A DNA stretch of 64,000 bases from the NCBI GenBank assembly GCA_004794785.1, contig SJOL01006392.1, positions 124,936-188,935 on the forward strand, written 5' to 3'. The notes beneath the pieces are model-generated. The model searched no databases. It was not told the DNA's origin and saw only the letters and a program-made list of their open reading frames with translations. The stretch's first letter is position 1. The number at the start of each line of letters is the position of its first letter. The position numbers and the translations under genes are program-made. Positions 24,801 to 37,274 of this stretch are shown in pieces. This stretch comes from Opisthorchis felineus (Eukaryota; Platyhelminthes; Trematoda; Opisthorchiida; Opisthorchiidae).

Positions 24801-27800
24801 ATTCCGGGACAGGTGGGGGAGAAAGAAAAGTGGAACTAAGCAACAGATCTGGAAACAACTGAAACGAGTTCCATAAGAAAGTCGCTGTTCTGTCAGTGAG
24901 TGAAATTAGAGAAATTGCAGTCTATTTTGATAGCCAAAGTGGTCGATTGTGTCCACAATTTTGAAACTGTTGATGTTTCCTTTAGTGCTCGGGAGAAATT
25001 AGATATTCAAATCTGAAACTACCTCCACCATACAGAAAGAATATCAATATCTAGGACTGACCAATCTGCAGACTACCCCTGATTTTATGGAATATACATA
25101 GGACAAGTCACAATGTTTAGTACCTAAAGTCACGTAAGTATATGGAAAATTAATTAACTTGACGATGTCTCTGATTCTTTGAGGACTTAAATTCAATATC
25201 TGTGTCCAAAAGACACTGAAAACAACTCAGTGGAGGCAAAATGGGGAAGGTTTCTTAAAAACGGAAATTGTAAGCTCGTATCACTTTGTGACTGAGGTAT
25301 GTGGCATTCAGTTCACACCAACTGTGGCAATCGCTGCGCTTTGACAGAAGATTTCCGTATTCTGTCCACACGCCCAAGGTGGATTCCAGGTGCCAAGAAC
25401 TGCCTCATCAAACCATTCCTGGGTTGAAATAGTGTGATCTAGTCCAGTAATGCTGAAGTATAGAATATTGGGTTGGCACCCGAAAGTCCCAAATCCGAGC
25501 AATGTGTTTTTTATACTGGAATGGCCAATAGCTTCGCAGCATGGAACCACGCACGCACTCAAACTGAGAGCAAACTTGATGTGAGTATATGTGCCATCCT
25601 TTCAAAGTTCGTGAGTGGTTTGTGTATGTGGGTGGCTAGGACATCACTTGGTGGTTAACGCAGGAGTACTCAAGCCCAATAGGCAGCCATATCAGGCGGT
25701 AGTGGACACAACGTGAAATGCCAACTTGAGAGCCAAGTCTAGAGGGTGATCAAGTGGGACATCCCATATCTGAAGGGAGACTGGACTTCCAGTCAAGCAT
25801 TCAAGGTCTATTGATGTTGGGGCGGTGTCTAGCACAACATACGTTCGGGTAGCCAGGACCTCAATAATGGGCTAAATTTGTTTTCGCTGAATTAGATCAT
25901 TGGACTGATGATTAGTTCTTGAACCTGGTTATATACTATCATGAATAGGGATTAAATACAGAGATGAATGCGTAATTACTGCAAATACATTCATTGACAT
26001 TGGGTCAGGATAGACGGGTGCGTGGATTTCAAGGGATCGGGAGCGTACATATTCGCCCTACGCATGAAACCAGCTTTATCTCGCTATAGATGCAAGCCGT
26101 TGAACCTGATAGTAGATTCATCATTATGTTGCATAACTGGAAAAATGACAACCACCGAGAGTACATCAACGGTATTTTTACCTTATCCAGTATCGTTTTT
26201 AGAGTTCGTAGTAGGATGCCTTCTGCCACTGGGCCCCTCTGAAAGAGAGTGAAGCTTCTACATTTTTCGGAGCCTTTTGTAGCGGAAATTTACCGAGGGA
26301 TAGTGAAATCACAGCACCAAAATTACCCTGTATACAGATGATCCTAGAGTAAAGCAAGTAACTCAGCTCGTGAGGCTCACCATACCAGTGTGCTGAGGTG
26401 CCGCAGTGCATCATATCAATATCATCTTCGTCCACAGTTATATACCAGTAATCCGTAATGGCACCTGACTGCCAAGCACTATTAGGGAGCGGGTAACAAA
26501 CATTTAGGGAGTTCGTACGAAACTTTCTGTGTCCTTAGGAGAACGAGAACCTATAACTATCCTAAACCTTTGAACCATACTAAAGTAAGCAGATTTAACT
26601 GACATACTTTGGTCGCCGTTAGCTTTGGCGACTTAGTATCGTTCGCTGATCTAACCCAAAATATACTCAGCGCACAAGGAGATGCAAACTGCATTTGGGA
26701 GTTTGAACTAGAAAATGACAATATGCGCGCCATTTGGACCATTTTTCATACGGTGATGCGTTTTAAGCCACGCGCCAGGAGGACCACGTGGACCTCAGGC
26801 AGAAAGGAATAAAAATCCTGCAGCCCGCTTTCACTTAACAGTGCTACGTCATGACCGATCTAGGTAAACCTTTCACCAGCAAAGTCGTGGGACGGAACTC
26901 AACGCCTTCTTTGGTAGAGGATGGTTAGTCGTGCGTACTACATCCCAACGTAGATGTTCAACAATGGAAAGCGGCAAGTGTTTGCAGCTCAAAACCGTTG
27001 CACCAAGCTTGACGAGGTAGAGGCATTCAATTCATCAATTTAGCTACTTAAACGTCGTGAGTAGGTTATAATTTGCTACCAGTTCTGCTGGGGTCTTCGT
27101 CTTCTGGACTTGTTTGGTATATTTTCGAAACTGCTACGAAATTTTCCATCGCAGCAATCTCAACCGACTTGTCAAGGACTCACACCACTCAAAAGAAGAA
27201 TAAATCAACTTGCCTTATAGAAACCTTGCGGGTTTCGCGAAGTAAGCCTATAATTTCTGCACCTCAATGGAAATTGATTCTGAATAGACGGAAAAATAGA
27301 TGGAAAACACATAAACACCAGATGAATCAATAACTGTCTGGGCCATAGCTTAAGTGAAATATGAAGGTAGCCAAGAAAACATTGAATTTACCTGAATGCA
27401 AACAGATTTCAACAAAAGCGTGTCAACAGTATGGGGAAATCTTGACTTCAATTACAGGACGAAACTTTGGTTGGAAATTGTGTCCGAAAGTCGACATCTG
27501 GTCTGTGCATGGTTCCCAGAAAACCACCCTTTGAAGTTAGCCCTAACCCTGCGATCGACGTTTCCGTAGAACTTATATATGCTATGAACCGAACAACTTT
27601 ACCACCAGAATCCACTAGCAGCTTGGAATCGGCTTTTACTCCAAGGTGCAGACTGTTTCCATCATCGTCTAGCCCGGTTGCCTCAACCGCAAGAGCGGTG
27701 AAATGAAATCCCGACTCACAGACGCACAGAGGCTTGTGCTCTCTATAGTCTGTGTGCCTAATATGCACGCACGCGTAGCCCTATCAGACACAATGCAACA

Positions 27801-30800
27801 AACTGGTTGAGTTTCCCATCGGCACGCAGCTCGCGAGATTATGGGTTTTGCAACATTGGAGCTCAGGCAGACTTATCAAAAATTGCACTTAACCTCAGCT
27901 ATGTCCTATTTAGTGTTCAAGTTAGGAGTAAGCACTTATGTGTCTTTGTTTTGAATTCTAGTCACCTATGGTGGTCACTGACTGTCATTTTACAAGACAA
28001 TCCTTGAAGTTTCAGCAGAAGTCTTTTGAAGGTGTTTGAACTAAGGCGTCGTCAGATTTGTGTGTTTTCTTTTATCACCGGAAGACGCGCAGAAACATCC
28101 ACAATGTTAGTTTCATCTGAGTGGGTCAAGGTTCTTGGAACCTACCCAGAAATCAACCGCTGTGATCAACCCTTTTATCTGTTCCTCCGCGAACATCCGA
28201 GCGATGATCGACGGCCCAACTGAGCATTACTATGTCCAAACACTCTGACGATATGCAGAACATTCCTGTTGCAACAATTCTTTTGCCATTATACTTAACG
28301 ACGCACCATGGCATTTACAAAACGTCTGTCGCTTTCAAACGGATGTTATATCTTCCACGCAAACAACAACTACACATAGACTGATCCAAGGTATGCTAAG
28401 CATTTAGTTGGATTCAACCGTGAGAGAGAAGGATGTCTCAGTGCAGACAGGGAATGTGAACAAAAGTCACCCCCTGAATTGAATGGCACTACCAGGAACG
28501 AAGCAGATGTAGTGTCGCAGAATTTCGACGAATGACACTACATCAATTGTAGATGAACTTTAACAAAGTACTCTTTTTGTACAACGTCTGCGAGTACTTT
28601 ATTAATGAAGTGTTGAGTTCCGCTTATGAAAATAGTAAAAGCACTTTATCAGATCATTCGCTCAACAGTAACCACTATTAAAGGAGACTATCACGGAAAT
28701 GTCTGGGCCCTTCTTTTTGGCTTTCTCGCTTCCCGAGGTCACATCTCAATTCGAGGTAAAAGAGAACCATTTGGTTTACGATCAGCTTATACCATGTTAA
28801 ATGTGGAAGTGACAATCTGTGGAACGGAGAGTGAACAAACAGCCAGCTAGCACCACAGTAAGATTGCCGATACAAGACATGAATCAGTAGCTTCATGGCA
28901 GTCAAAAATAACGCACACACAGGTGCACATCTGACTGATGCAGCTCGAATGGAAACATACGGAAACTTTAACTAATATGACATGAAGGATTGCGCACTAA
29001 GGAAATATTCTGGGAGATATGTTGCATCTCACTTTTGAATGGCCACTGTGATCGATCATCAAAACTTGTCACATTCCAGAATTCAAACTGGGGTAAGTGT
29101 AACGATCACTGTATTCGCCAAAGAGACCCCCTACAAGTGGAAATCACTGAGACTGGAAAGTTGACGATGCGTTCTTGGCCATCTGCTACTTGCGTAAAAG
29201 GGGGCTTATCAAGGTAAACCAAAAAAACTTCATCCGTGTTTTCTTCACCTCACGGGACTAATTCCCAGAAAGAACGGCATGGCGCATGTGGCTCCTTCTT
29301 GGGAATTATGTTGTGACAAGCGGGAAGCTTTGTTGCAACCATCCCTTGGATTTTGAGAAATTCTCGCATTTCGATATCCAGTTTTATGTTTTGAACTTTC
29401 GTAGCGTGGATGAAAACACTGGAGCGAATGAACCATCTTTAACCAAGTTAAAAATCAACGATAATAGTTCGTTCGAAAATCATGTGGAGTTAAGATGCGA
29501 TCAGTTTATCAGTTTAGTGCTAATGTCTGTATAAGGTGTTTGTGAACATAAATTTGAGGCGTGCAGAAAAACGTGCCAATTGCTTTGGCATTCACTAGGC
29601 TTTCAGATACAATCTAGTATGGTGTATAGTGTGTAAAATATATGATACATATATATATATATATATAATATTTGATATGATATTACAGTATAGCTAAGCA
29701 AATTCGTTTAAAAGCCATTTCAACTTTGGTGTTGTGCACTAAATCGATCAAGTGGACTAACACTCATCTTCCAGGAGTATGTAAATAGGACGCTATTATA
29801 CACTTATCAAAATCTACTGGGACGTGTTCCAGTATTCCAGTGGATGGCTGCCCCGACCTTCAGTCGATAAAATTGTCCATTGCGGATAGAACACGATGTG
29901 ATTTAGCGGCGTCCGGCAAACACACCCTACTGTAATCGGAATTCCTCGTAAGTATTCCTATATTCTGCTTTCAGGATTATGCATACGTGTGTATCCGGTT
30001 GGACTTCTATAATCTGTTGCTATATCTGTCATTTGTGGAAGAGAGTAATATCTAAATGTAACACATTACTCATAATAGAGAGAGATTAAGCTGGATTCAG
30101 GTGAGTTTCCTCTCAAAACAAAATTCGCGTATAAATGAGAGTATTTATCGAACAGTAAGAACTGTTTTTGGTGAGGTGAGGGAGTAGAGTAACTGTTGAA
30201 TCAAACAATCCTTGGTGTAGGCAACGAGCAGAATACGGTCATGATTAGAGAATGACTGGAACTATGGGGGCTATGTGAAGGAAAATTTGATCCGGCTAGT
30301 GATGGTAGAAAACCCAGTAATATCTATAATTGATAGAAAGGCAGAGCTAGAACTAAGCTTACAAACTTATTAAACCGGACTCAATCAACAACTGTCATAT
30401 CGCTTGTCACAATTTTACCTCGTTTCCCAAACCGAAGTGGTTGTTTGTATGAATTCTATTCAGAAAGTTCATATCAAAAGTTGTTTTTTTACTTAATACA
30501 TTCCTGCGCTTTTTCTGCACTCAGATCATTCATCATGAACGCCAGTGGAAACAATGGTATGACAGAGAATTTCCAGAAGAATTCCCCATCCCTGCTCCAT
30601 GCGAAGCAGAACTTCGACCGTTTGCACGTTTGCTATTAATCCGTTGCTGGTGTCTGGATCGGTTTCTCGCACAGGCCAAAAAATATATTAGCCAAGTGCT
30701 TGGACCCAGTTTCGCTGAGGATGTGCTATTGCAACCCGAACAGTGAGTCAGACTGTTTGGAACTTTATATAAAGATGTCTGACCAATTAAACAGCTGGAG

Positions 30801-33800
30801 CGTAACGTTTTTTTTCCATGGTGGATATGTTGTTATACGGTCCACAGCAATTTCTAACAAAACACTTTTCAAACTCCCTTGATATCGCACTACTCATAAG
30901 ATCGATGAAAACTCCAGACAGGCTACCTCCGGGTTTACAGTTTTCGAGGTTGATCATATCGCCTATCTTCCCTGAATATCCAACTGAACCAGAGGTTCAT
31001 TTGAATTCCAGCCGAGTCGCCTATTAACATCAACTCACTTTGCAAATTAGTTTTTTTTCTCAACAAACTTTCAAACGAATCTAATTGATTAATTTTCTTC
31101 ATGCAACTCTTTCCGCATTTGAGCACAGAATTATCTAGCTTACTTAAGGTAAGGCTTGTGAAATGAGAATCCATGAGACAGTTCCGTTGGGAGGAAAAAT
31201 CTTTGAAAATAATAATAGGGTGCCATGCTGTTTTGGTTGCTGGTTTCAAAAGCTAAGGGGAAATGTGTCTAATGACCTCAATACAGACTTCAACATCCAT
31301 AGTATGGGTGCTTTCCACACACGTAAACTGGCGCGTCAGGCTGACCGAGTCCTCTGTTCATGGGTCATCTAGTTCGGGGTGATGGCATTCAGTGTGGGAC
31401 ATCTGGTATTGTAAGGGTCGAATATAATCGTTCAGCTGTGACACCCTTTCGGAGCCTAGCTGCCATGCCACCCGAAGGAAGCACGAGGGCTAGGATACTG
31501 CCAGGTTGCCCAAGCCTAGACAGGGGAAGTCGAGGGACAGAAGTCGAGACCTTCCGGTAAGTAAATTTACGCTCTAACCATGGAGCCATCTTGCCCCGTC
31601 TGGTATTGTGAACAACATCAACTGCATGCACTAGCAGTAAGTTTAATTGTGACAGAAGTGAGATGGCGTCATCGCCGGATGGTGTGACGGCAGTGTGATT
31701 AGAAAATCTAGTTCACCAACAAAAGGTATCGTAAAGTTACTGTCTGTTGTTTTTTTTTGAAGTGGAAGAACAGAATATTTCTTTTTATTGTTTTGGGAGA
31801 TGAAATTTTTTCTAGGGTACGTTCACTGGAAAAAATCCGTCCGGAAAAATGTCTCATCGAGAGAGACTTCCACTCATATTGTAACTACTTAATTTGAATT
31901 TCTAAACAAAACGGTGTGTGTAGAGTTTTCTCTCGTGGACACGTTCCTGAATGTGTTGGAGGTGTTCTAGAAACGTGGTGCAAAGTGAATCCGAGCGGAT
32001 ACACTGGTGTTCACCGAATTACACCGAATTCATTGCAACCTGAACAAATGCATCGGGCGATAAAAACAACTTGGTCATCGTTTTCGGGAAAATTTGGCAA
32101 CAATCGGCAGATATATATATAGTTGGATTTGTGCACGATTTGCAAAGTGACTTGGTCTATGAATCCCACACCCACCACAATTAACCTAATGCTAACGGGA
32201 GTTTCGAGCGGTCACCAAGTGAATTCCACGTTGATAATATCTGACTAAATGTGCTGCACACCAAATTATTTCGTAAACCAGCGACTATTTCCACTTACTT
32301 TCAAACTGGTATTCAGGTAGGGGATAGGATCGATGGAAACTTGGGGACTAGGTCTTCCTGATTAGCCCCAAGAGTAGGAAACCAGTATTGAGTAGTAGAG
32401 GAGTCTTCATCAGCCTTGAAATTATTTTCGCGTCAAGCAAGGTTGAAATTTATACTTTATGGGCTGGCTATCCAATCAAACATTTGAGGCGATACAGTTT
32501 AACACATATAGTCAACTGGTTTTTGCTAATGCAGGAATCAACGATCTCCCGAGCAACGTTTGGCAATAAAAGGTTAACAAATCCGTTGGTGTTTGACGCG
32601 TACAGTTGAAAAGGACATTCACACATGTCAGGTATTCCAAACCTTCTTGGAAAGCAACCACCATGACTGTTTGAGAATCTTTACTCTGTCTTCATTCTAA
32701 AAATGGTTTATGTTTGCATTACTTGGTTAAAAACCAGGTACTTGTAGACGTACCGAAAATGTCACACAAGATTTGGTACGACAAGGTTTGTGGATCTGTT
32801 GCAGGTTTTCTGAAAACTGAAACCTCACATATAGTAACAGCTCTTTCTTTTCCACGTGCATTTTAGGCGCGTCCTTTTAAGTTGTCTGTAATTATTTTCG
32901 CGTGCCGCTGCAAAAACGACCTTCTCTTATTACCGCTAGGTTAGTACAACAGTCCGCCCGCTGGTCACCAATTGTGAATTTCCTAAGTACAGGTGCAGAC
33001 CCAACAATGCTGATCGAACAACTAGCACGCAAACAGCGAATTTCCCTTCAGACAGTGTCTATGGGTGAAGGACAGGATGACCCGGCGAGGAAAGCTGTGC
33101 GAAAAGCCATGCTCGATGGCACCTGGGTCTTACTACAGAATTGCCATCTCAGCCTTGACTATATGTCAGAACTCTACAACGAGGTAACCGAACTGATACC
33201 ACGTACGGTTCTTTTGAATCGAAGGAACACTTCTTCAAATCCCATAACATCAGTGGATTTCCCCGATTTTGCCGCAATGGATTTACCCTTATCAAGCAAA
33301 CGTACACAGAGCACGGATAATTCCAGTATATCGATCCAGGATAGTTTTCGTTTGTGGCTGACAACTGAGGTGCACAGTCAGTTTCCCGCAAATTTGTTGC
33401 AAGTTTCCGTAAAGTTCACTAACGAACCTCCCGAAGGAATTAAAGCTAGTCTGCTGAGAACGTACGGAGATGTCACACAGGATTTGTTGGATTCATGTAT
33501 CAGTGGCGAGTGGAGATCTCTACTGTATACTTTGGCTTTTCTTCACTGTACGGTACAAGAACGGAGGAAGTACGGGTCCATGGGTTGGTCGCAACCGTAC
33601 GAATTCAACCAGTCGGATTTCAACGCCAACGTTCAATTCGTGCAACATCATATAGACCAGATAGAGTTTTCGAGACACACTACAAAGAACAGCGTGAGTG
33701 GGATAGACGTACTAGGGACAGAAAAGTTTGATTTTTCTAAAAGTTCCTTTGCTTTGTTATCGCCTTCTCCCTAGAGAAAGTCTAGGGTCCTCAACACCAC

Positions 33801-36800
33801 AGAACCCTGTGAAAATCGTACGGATATCGAATGATTGTAAACGTTGCATTTGTTGCATACACTGAGGAATGAAAACTTAACTCACTGTACTGGAATGTGA
33901 ATAAGAGGCATGCAACTTGTTCCTGATTTCCAGTGGGATCAACCTCCATTTATGCACGGTAGATGACGTTTCTTTCTTAGTGCTCGGATAGGTAGGTGAT
34001 ACATGGGATTTCACACAGTCGCGCGTGACGTACGTCTAACTCCTTGAATTGAAAGTAAACTGAATGTCTCAGACGAGCAGCGTCTACTTATGATTTGTAT
34101 ACGATCACTTATGTGCACTGCATAAATTATGAAAAGTTTTGTTTGAGGTCTGAATGAACAGTGATGCTTGAAGGTGGCCCACACAACATAAGAAACGTCA
34201 CCATCTCTCGTTTGAACAGTCCACTTGCCTGGAGTAAGTATTTTGTAAAATACTGAGGAAATAAACTTTAAGCCAGACTAAATGTGCCTTCTGTGAGAAG
34301 TCTTCAGTGGAGATGATAGTCATCCTCAGCCTGGGAGACGCCTGTCTGCAGTATCGAGGGCGGGTGGTACTATATACGATGCTCCCTCCGAAGACTGCAC
34401 ATACTGGAGATCTACTGGATTGAGGTTCTTCTTGGAAGCACACTTTATTAGGAGACAAAAGTTTTTAACTTTATAGTAGATGATATCTCCATTCAACCCG
34501 GATGGAAGTAGGTCAAAGAAGAAACAATATTTAATTACAATGATTTACTGGAAATAACCGTTATAAATTTTCCTAATACGATACTACTCGTACGTGTGGT
34601 GGAAGACTTTTACTTCAATGAATGGACATTCGAAGACTGCCAGGTGTTTTCAACATCATCTGTCACCGATCGAATGTTACCTATGCTACCTACTCAGGTT
34701 CAGCGTCTATTTTGAATTCCTTCCAGCGTTAGAAACTTTATTTCCGTTGTTAAACTACGTGCCCCTTTTTTGTATGTTATTTGTGCATAAAATGTGAGCC
34801 ATATAGCCAGCTGAACGCCCTTGTTTTCTGATGCGGTCGCTCTAAGCAAGCCTGCTGTGGGTAGCAACTGGGCCAAACCGAACAGTAAAAATGCACCGTG
34901 TTATACTGTGCGAAGTTTAGGTCCTTTGGACAGAAATAAGCAAAAGCGATTGCCACCGATCACCTGCCACCAGTCCATCCGACAAATCCAATTGTACTAC
35001 AATGCACCCATTCAAAGGTACACAGTAATCAAGAGAATAACTACGCCGGCAACTTGCCTATGTGTTGTCTAGCCCTTTCAATCCTCATTGGTTTTTAGTC
35101 GTGGTTGGCACATACATAACAAAGACGTCTCTCCCAGGTGAACCGTATCACGCTCTTCCTGGAGCTGCCTCCCTCGAGGAGTACTCAGTCTTATAAGTTG
35201 GATGACTTTTTGACCAATTTTTCCTTGGTTCATAGCCAGCCATCATCACTTTCCGTATCTTGAATCAAAGGAACTGCGCTACAAAGCCTAGAGTTCTGGC
35301 TTTTGTCACACAAGCTAACCCACAGTGGTAAAGTCTGTCGCATAAAGCTCTGCTTCTTCCCCGATTCGATTTTGCACCCTTTGGAAAATATTCCGTATTT
35401 ACAAAACTTTTGGGGCATTTTAGTCCCCGAGGACGACTATTATGTGTACCGTCCGATTTTTTTTTCAATTTTAGACTTTGGATTGGAAGTGTCTACGATA
35501 TATGATTGCGGAGATCCAATATGGTGGACGCATAACAAACCAATATGACCTGCGTTTACTAAAAACCCTGACCAAGACATTCTTTCACGAACGCATGTTT
35601 ACTGCGGACTATCAGCTAGCGCCCAACTACCATGTGCCTCAACTAAACACGGTAGCTCAGTATGAGAGCTTCATCCAAGATTTGCCTAGTCGAGACTCAT
35701 CTGAAGCTTTTCATTTGCATGCGAACGCAGACATCGAGTAAGTATTGGGCTATATACGTATTCAGCCTTGTCAGTTCAAAAAACAAAAGGTCAAACGAGC
35801 ATGAAGAACAGCATCAGCTCGCTGTACTTTTGTTTAGATTTTTATTTGGTGGTTGAGAACGGCTTCAAACACCCGGCTAGTCGAAGCACGATTGATTGTG
35901 TTAAAGGGTGAGACTATTGGACTTAATGTGATGCCTAACTGTGTGCCTACGTGTTCAGATCGCTTTATAGTGATTTTATCACTCGGTTGCAGGGATTTTC
36001 CGAATCTTCCGCTAAAAAACGACCACGCGTTCATTCTGACAGGAGACTTTATTTCAGTTTTGAAATTAAATGAAATTCATTTTGAACTGTTTGCAACATG
36101 TGCGCGAAATACCAGTCTTATCTGTTGGGGTCCGCAGGTGCAAAATCATACCGTTAAGAATGACTGCGGTTAGCTCTGGCTACAAAACAGTTGATCACAC
36201 AAATTAGAAATTCTCATGTAGAATATGCCAAGTTCAGATGTTATTGAACGCGAATTTCACGCTTTTTCAACCCCCTAGGACAATGATGGGGCAACTTTGA
36301 GGGCTAACAAGCGATTTTGGCCGAAAGTAGTCAGGACTCGAATTTTTCGAACGGGATTTGTCGAGTTATTGGTCTACTGAAATTCTTGTAATGATAAACG
36401 CTGGGTAGAGTAGAACTAGAGAGGTGAGGAATTCGGAAGTCACCAAGTTTTATCCTTGTCTACCTGCAGTCAGCTGGTAGCTAGTTTTTCTACCTCCATG
36501 AAACCCACACCGCGGGCCAAAATGCGAGACTGCGACCAATCGACTGCAGTCGGTGCCAGCGAAGAGATCTTGCGACGCTTTTGGTTGCCTCTTTGGGGTA
36601 CAAAGAATGTCTTATTCTCAAGCTAACATTCACACGGATGATAGGTAGTATAAATCATGCACCAGGCGTTCATTTCATGGCCCGAGTCACCGATTAGTCT
36701 ACACTCATATACGCATACTCTATACCGATAGAAGTGCCCGACCGAACTGCCAATCGTGATCGAAGGTCAGACCAGCTAGCGGGAGGTATATCAACACACA

Positions 36801-37240
36801 CGCACCACTACTCAACGCGCAACCACTGACGCACCGCTACGCTCCACTCCGCTCGCTAACAACGGACTGATGACGTCATCTCGAGTGATGATGAAATCTC
36901 AGTAATGAATTGCCCGGCTCAGCGAACAAACCAATAGTCTTATTCAGAGTCCATTAGATATACTTAAGCATAGTTACTACCTTAATTCAAGAAACGTAGC
37001 AATTTACTCACTGTTATCCTCACATTTGTTCTTCATTAGGCAGTTTTGGATTCAGTCGTATATATACATATATATNNNNNNNNNNNNNNNNNNNNNNNNN
37101 NNNNNNNNNNNNNNNNNNNNNNNNNNNNNNNNNNNNNNNNNNNNNNNNNNNNNNNNNNNNNNNNNNNNNNNNNNNNNNNNNNNNNNNNNNNNNNNNNNNN
37201 NNNNNNNNNNNNNNNNNNNNNNNNNNNNNNNNNNGTATAT

Positions 37241-37274
<34 letters not shown>

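Larger units (their letters stand above)
19104..30524. other. Intron 8 (11421 bp), phase 0
   Basis: The longest intron. It carries family A SINEs (19195-19385 and 20405-20615), a family B copy (21010-21215), a possible LTR-like segment (21540-21900), an inverted family D copy (23280-23520), a TA run (29648-29669) and a family B piece (30060-30155). Unassigned open frames occur at 19806-20177 (+), 22296-22619 (+) and 27448-27768 (-). I see no gene that I can support in 23530-29640. Confidence 0.8.
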
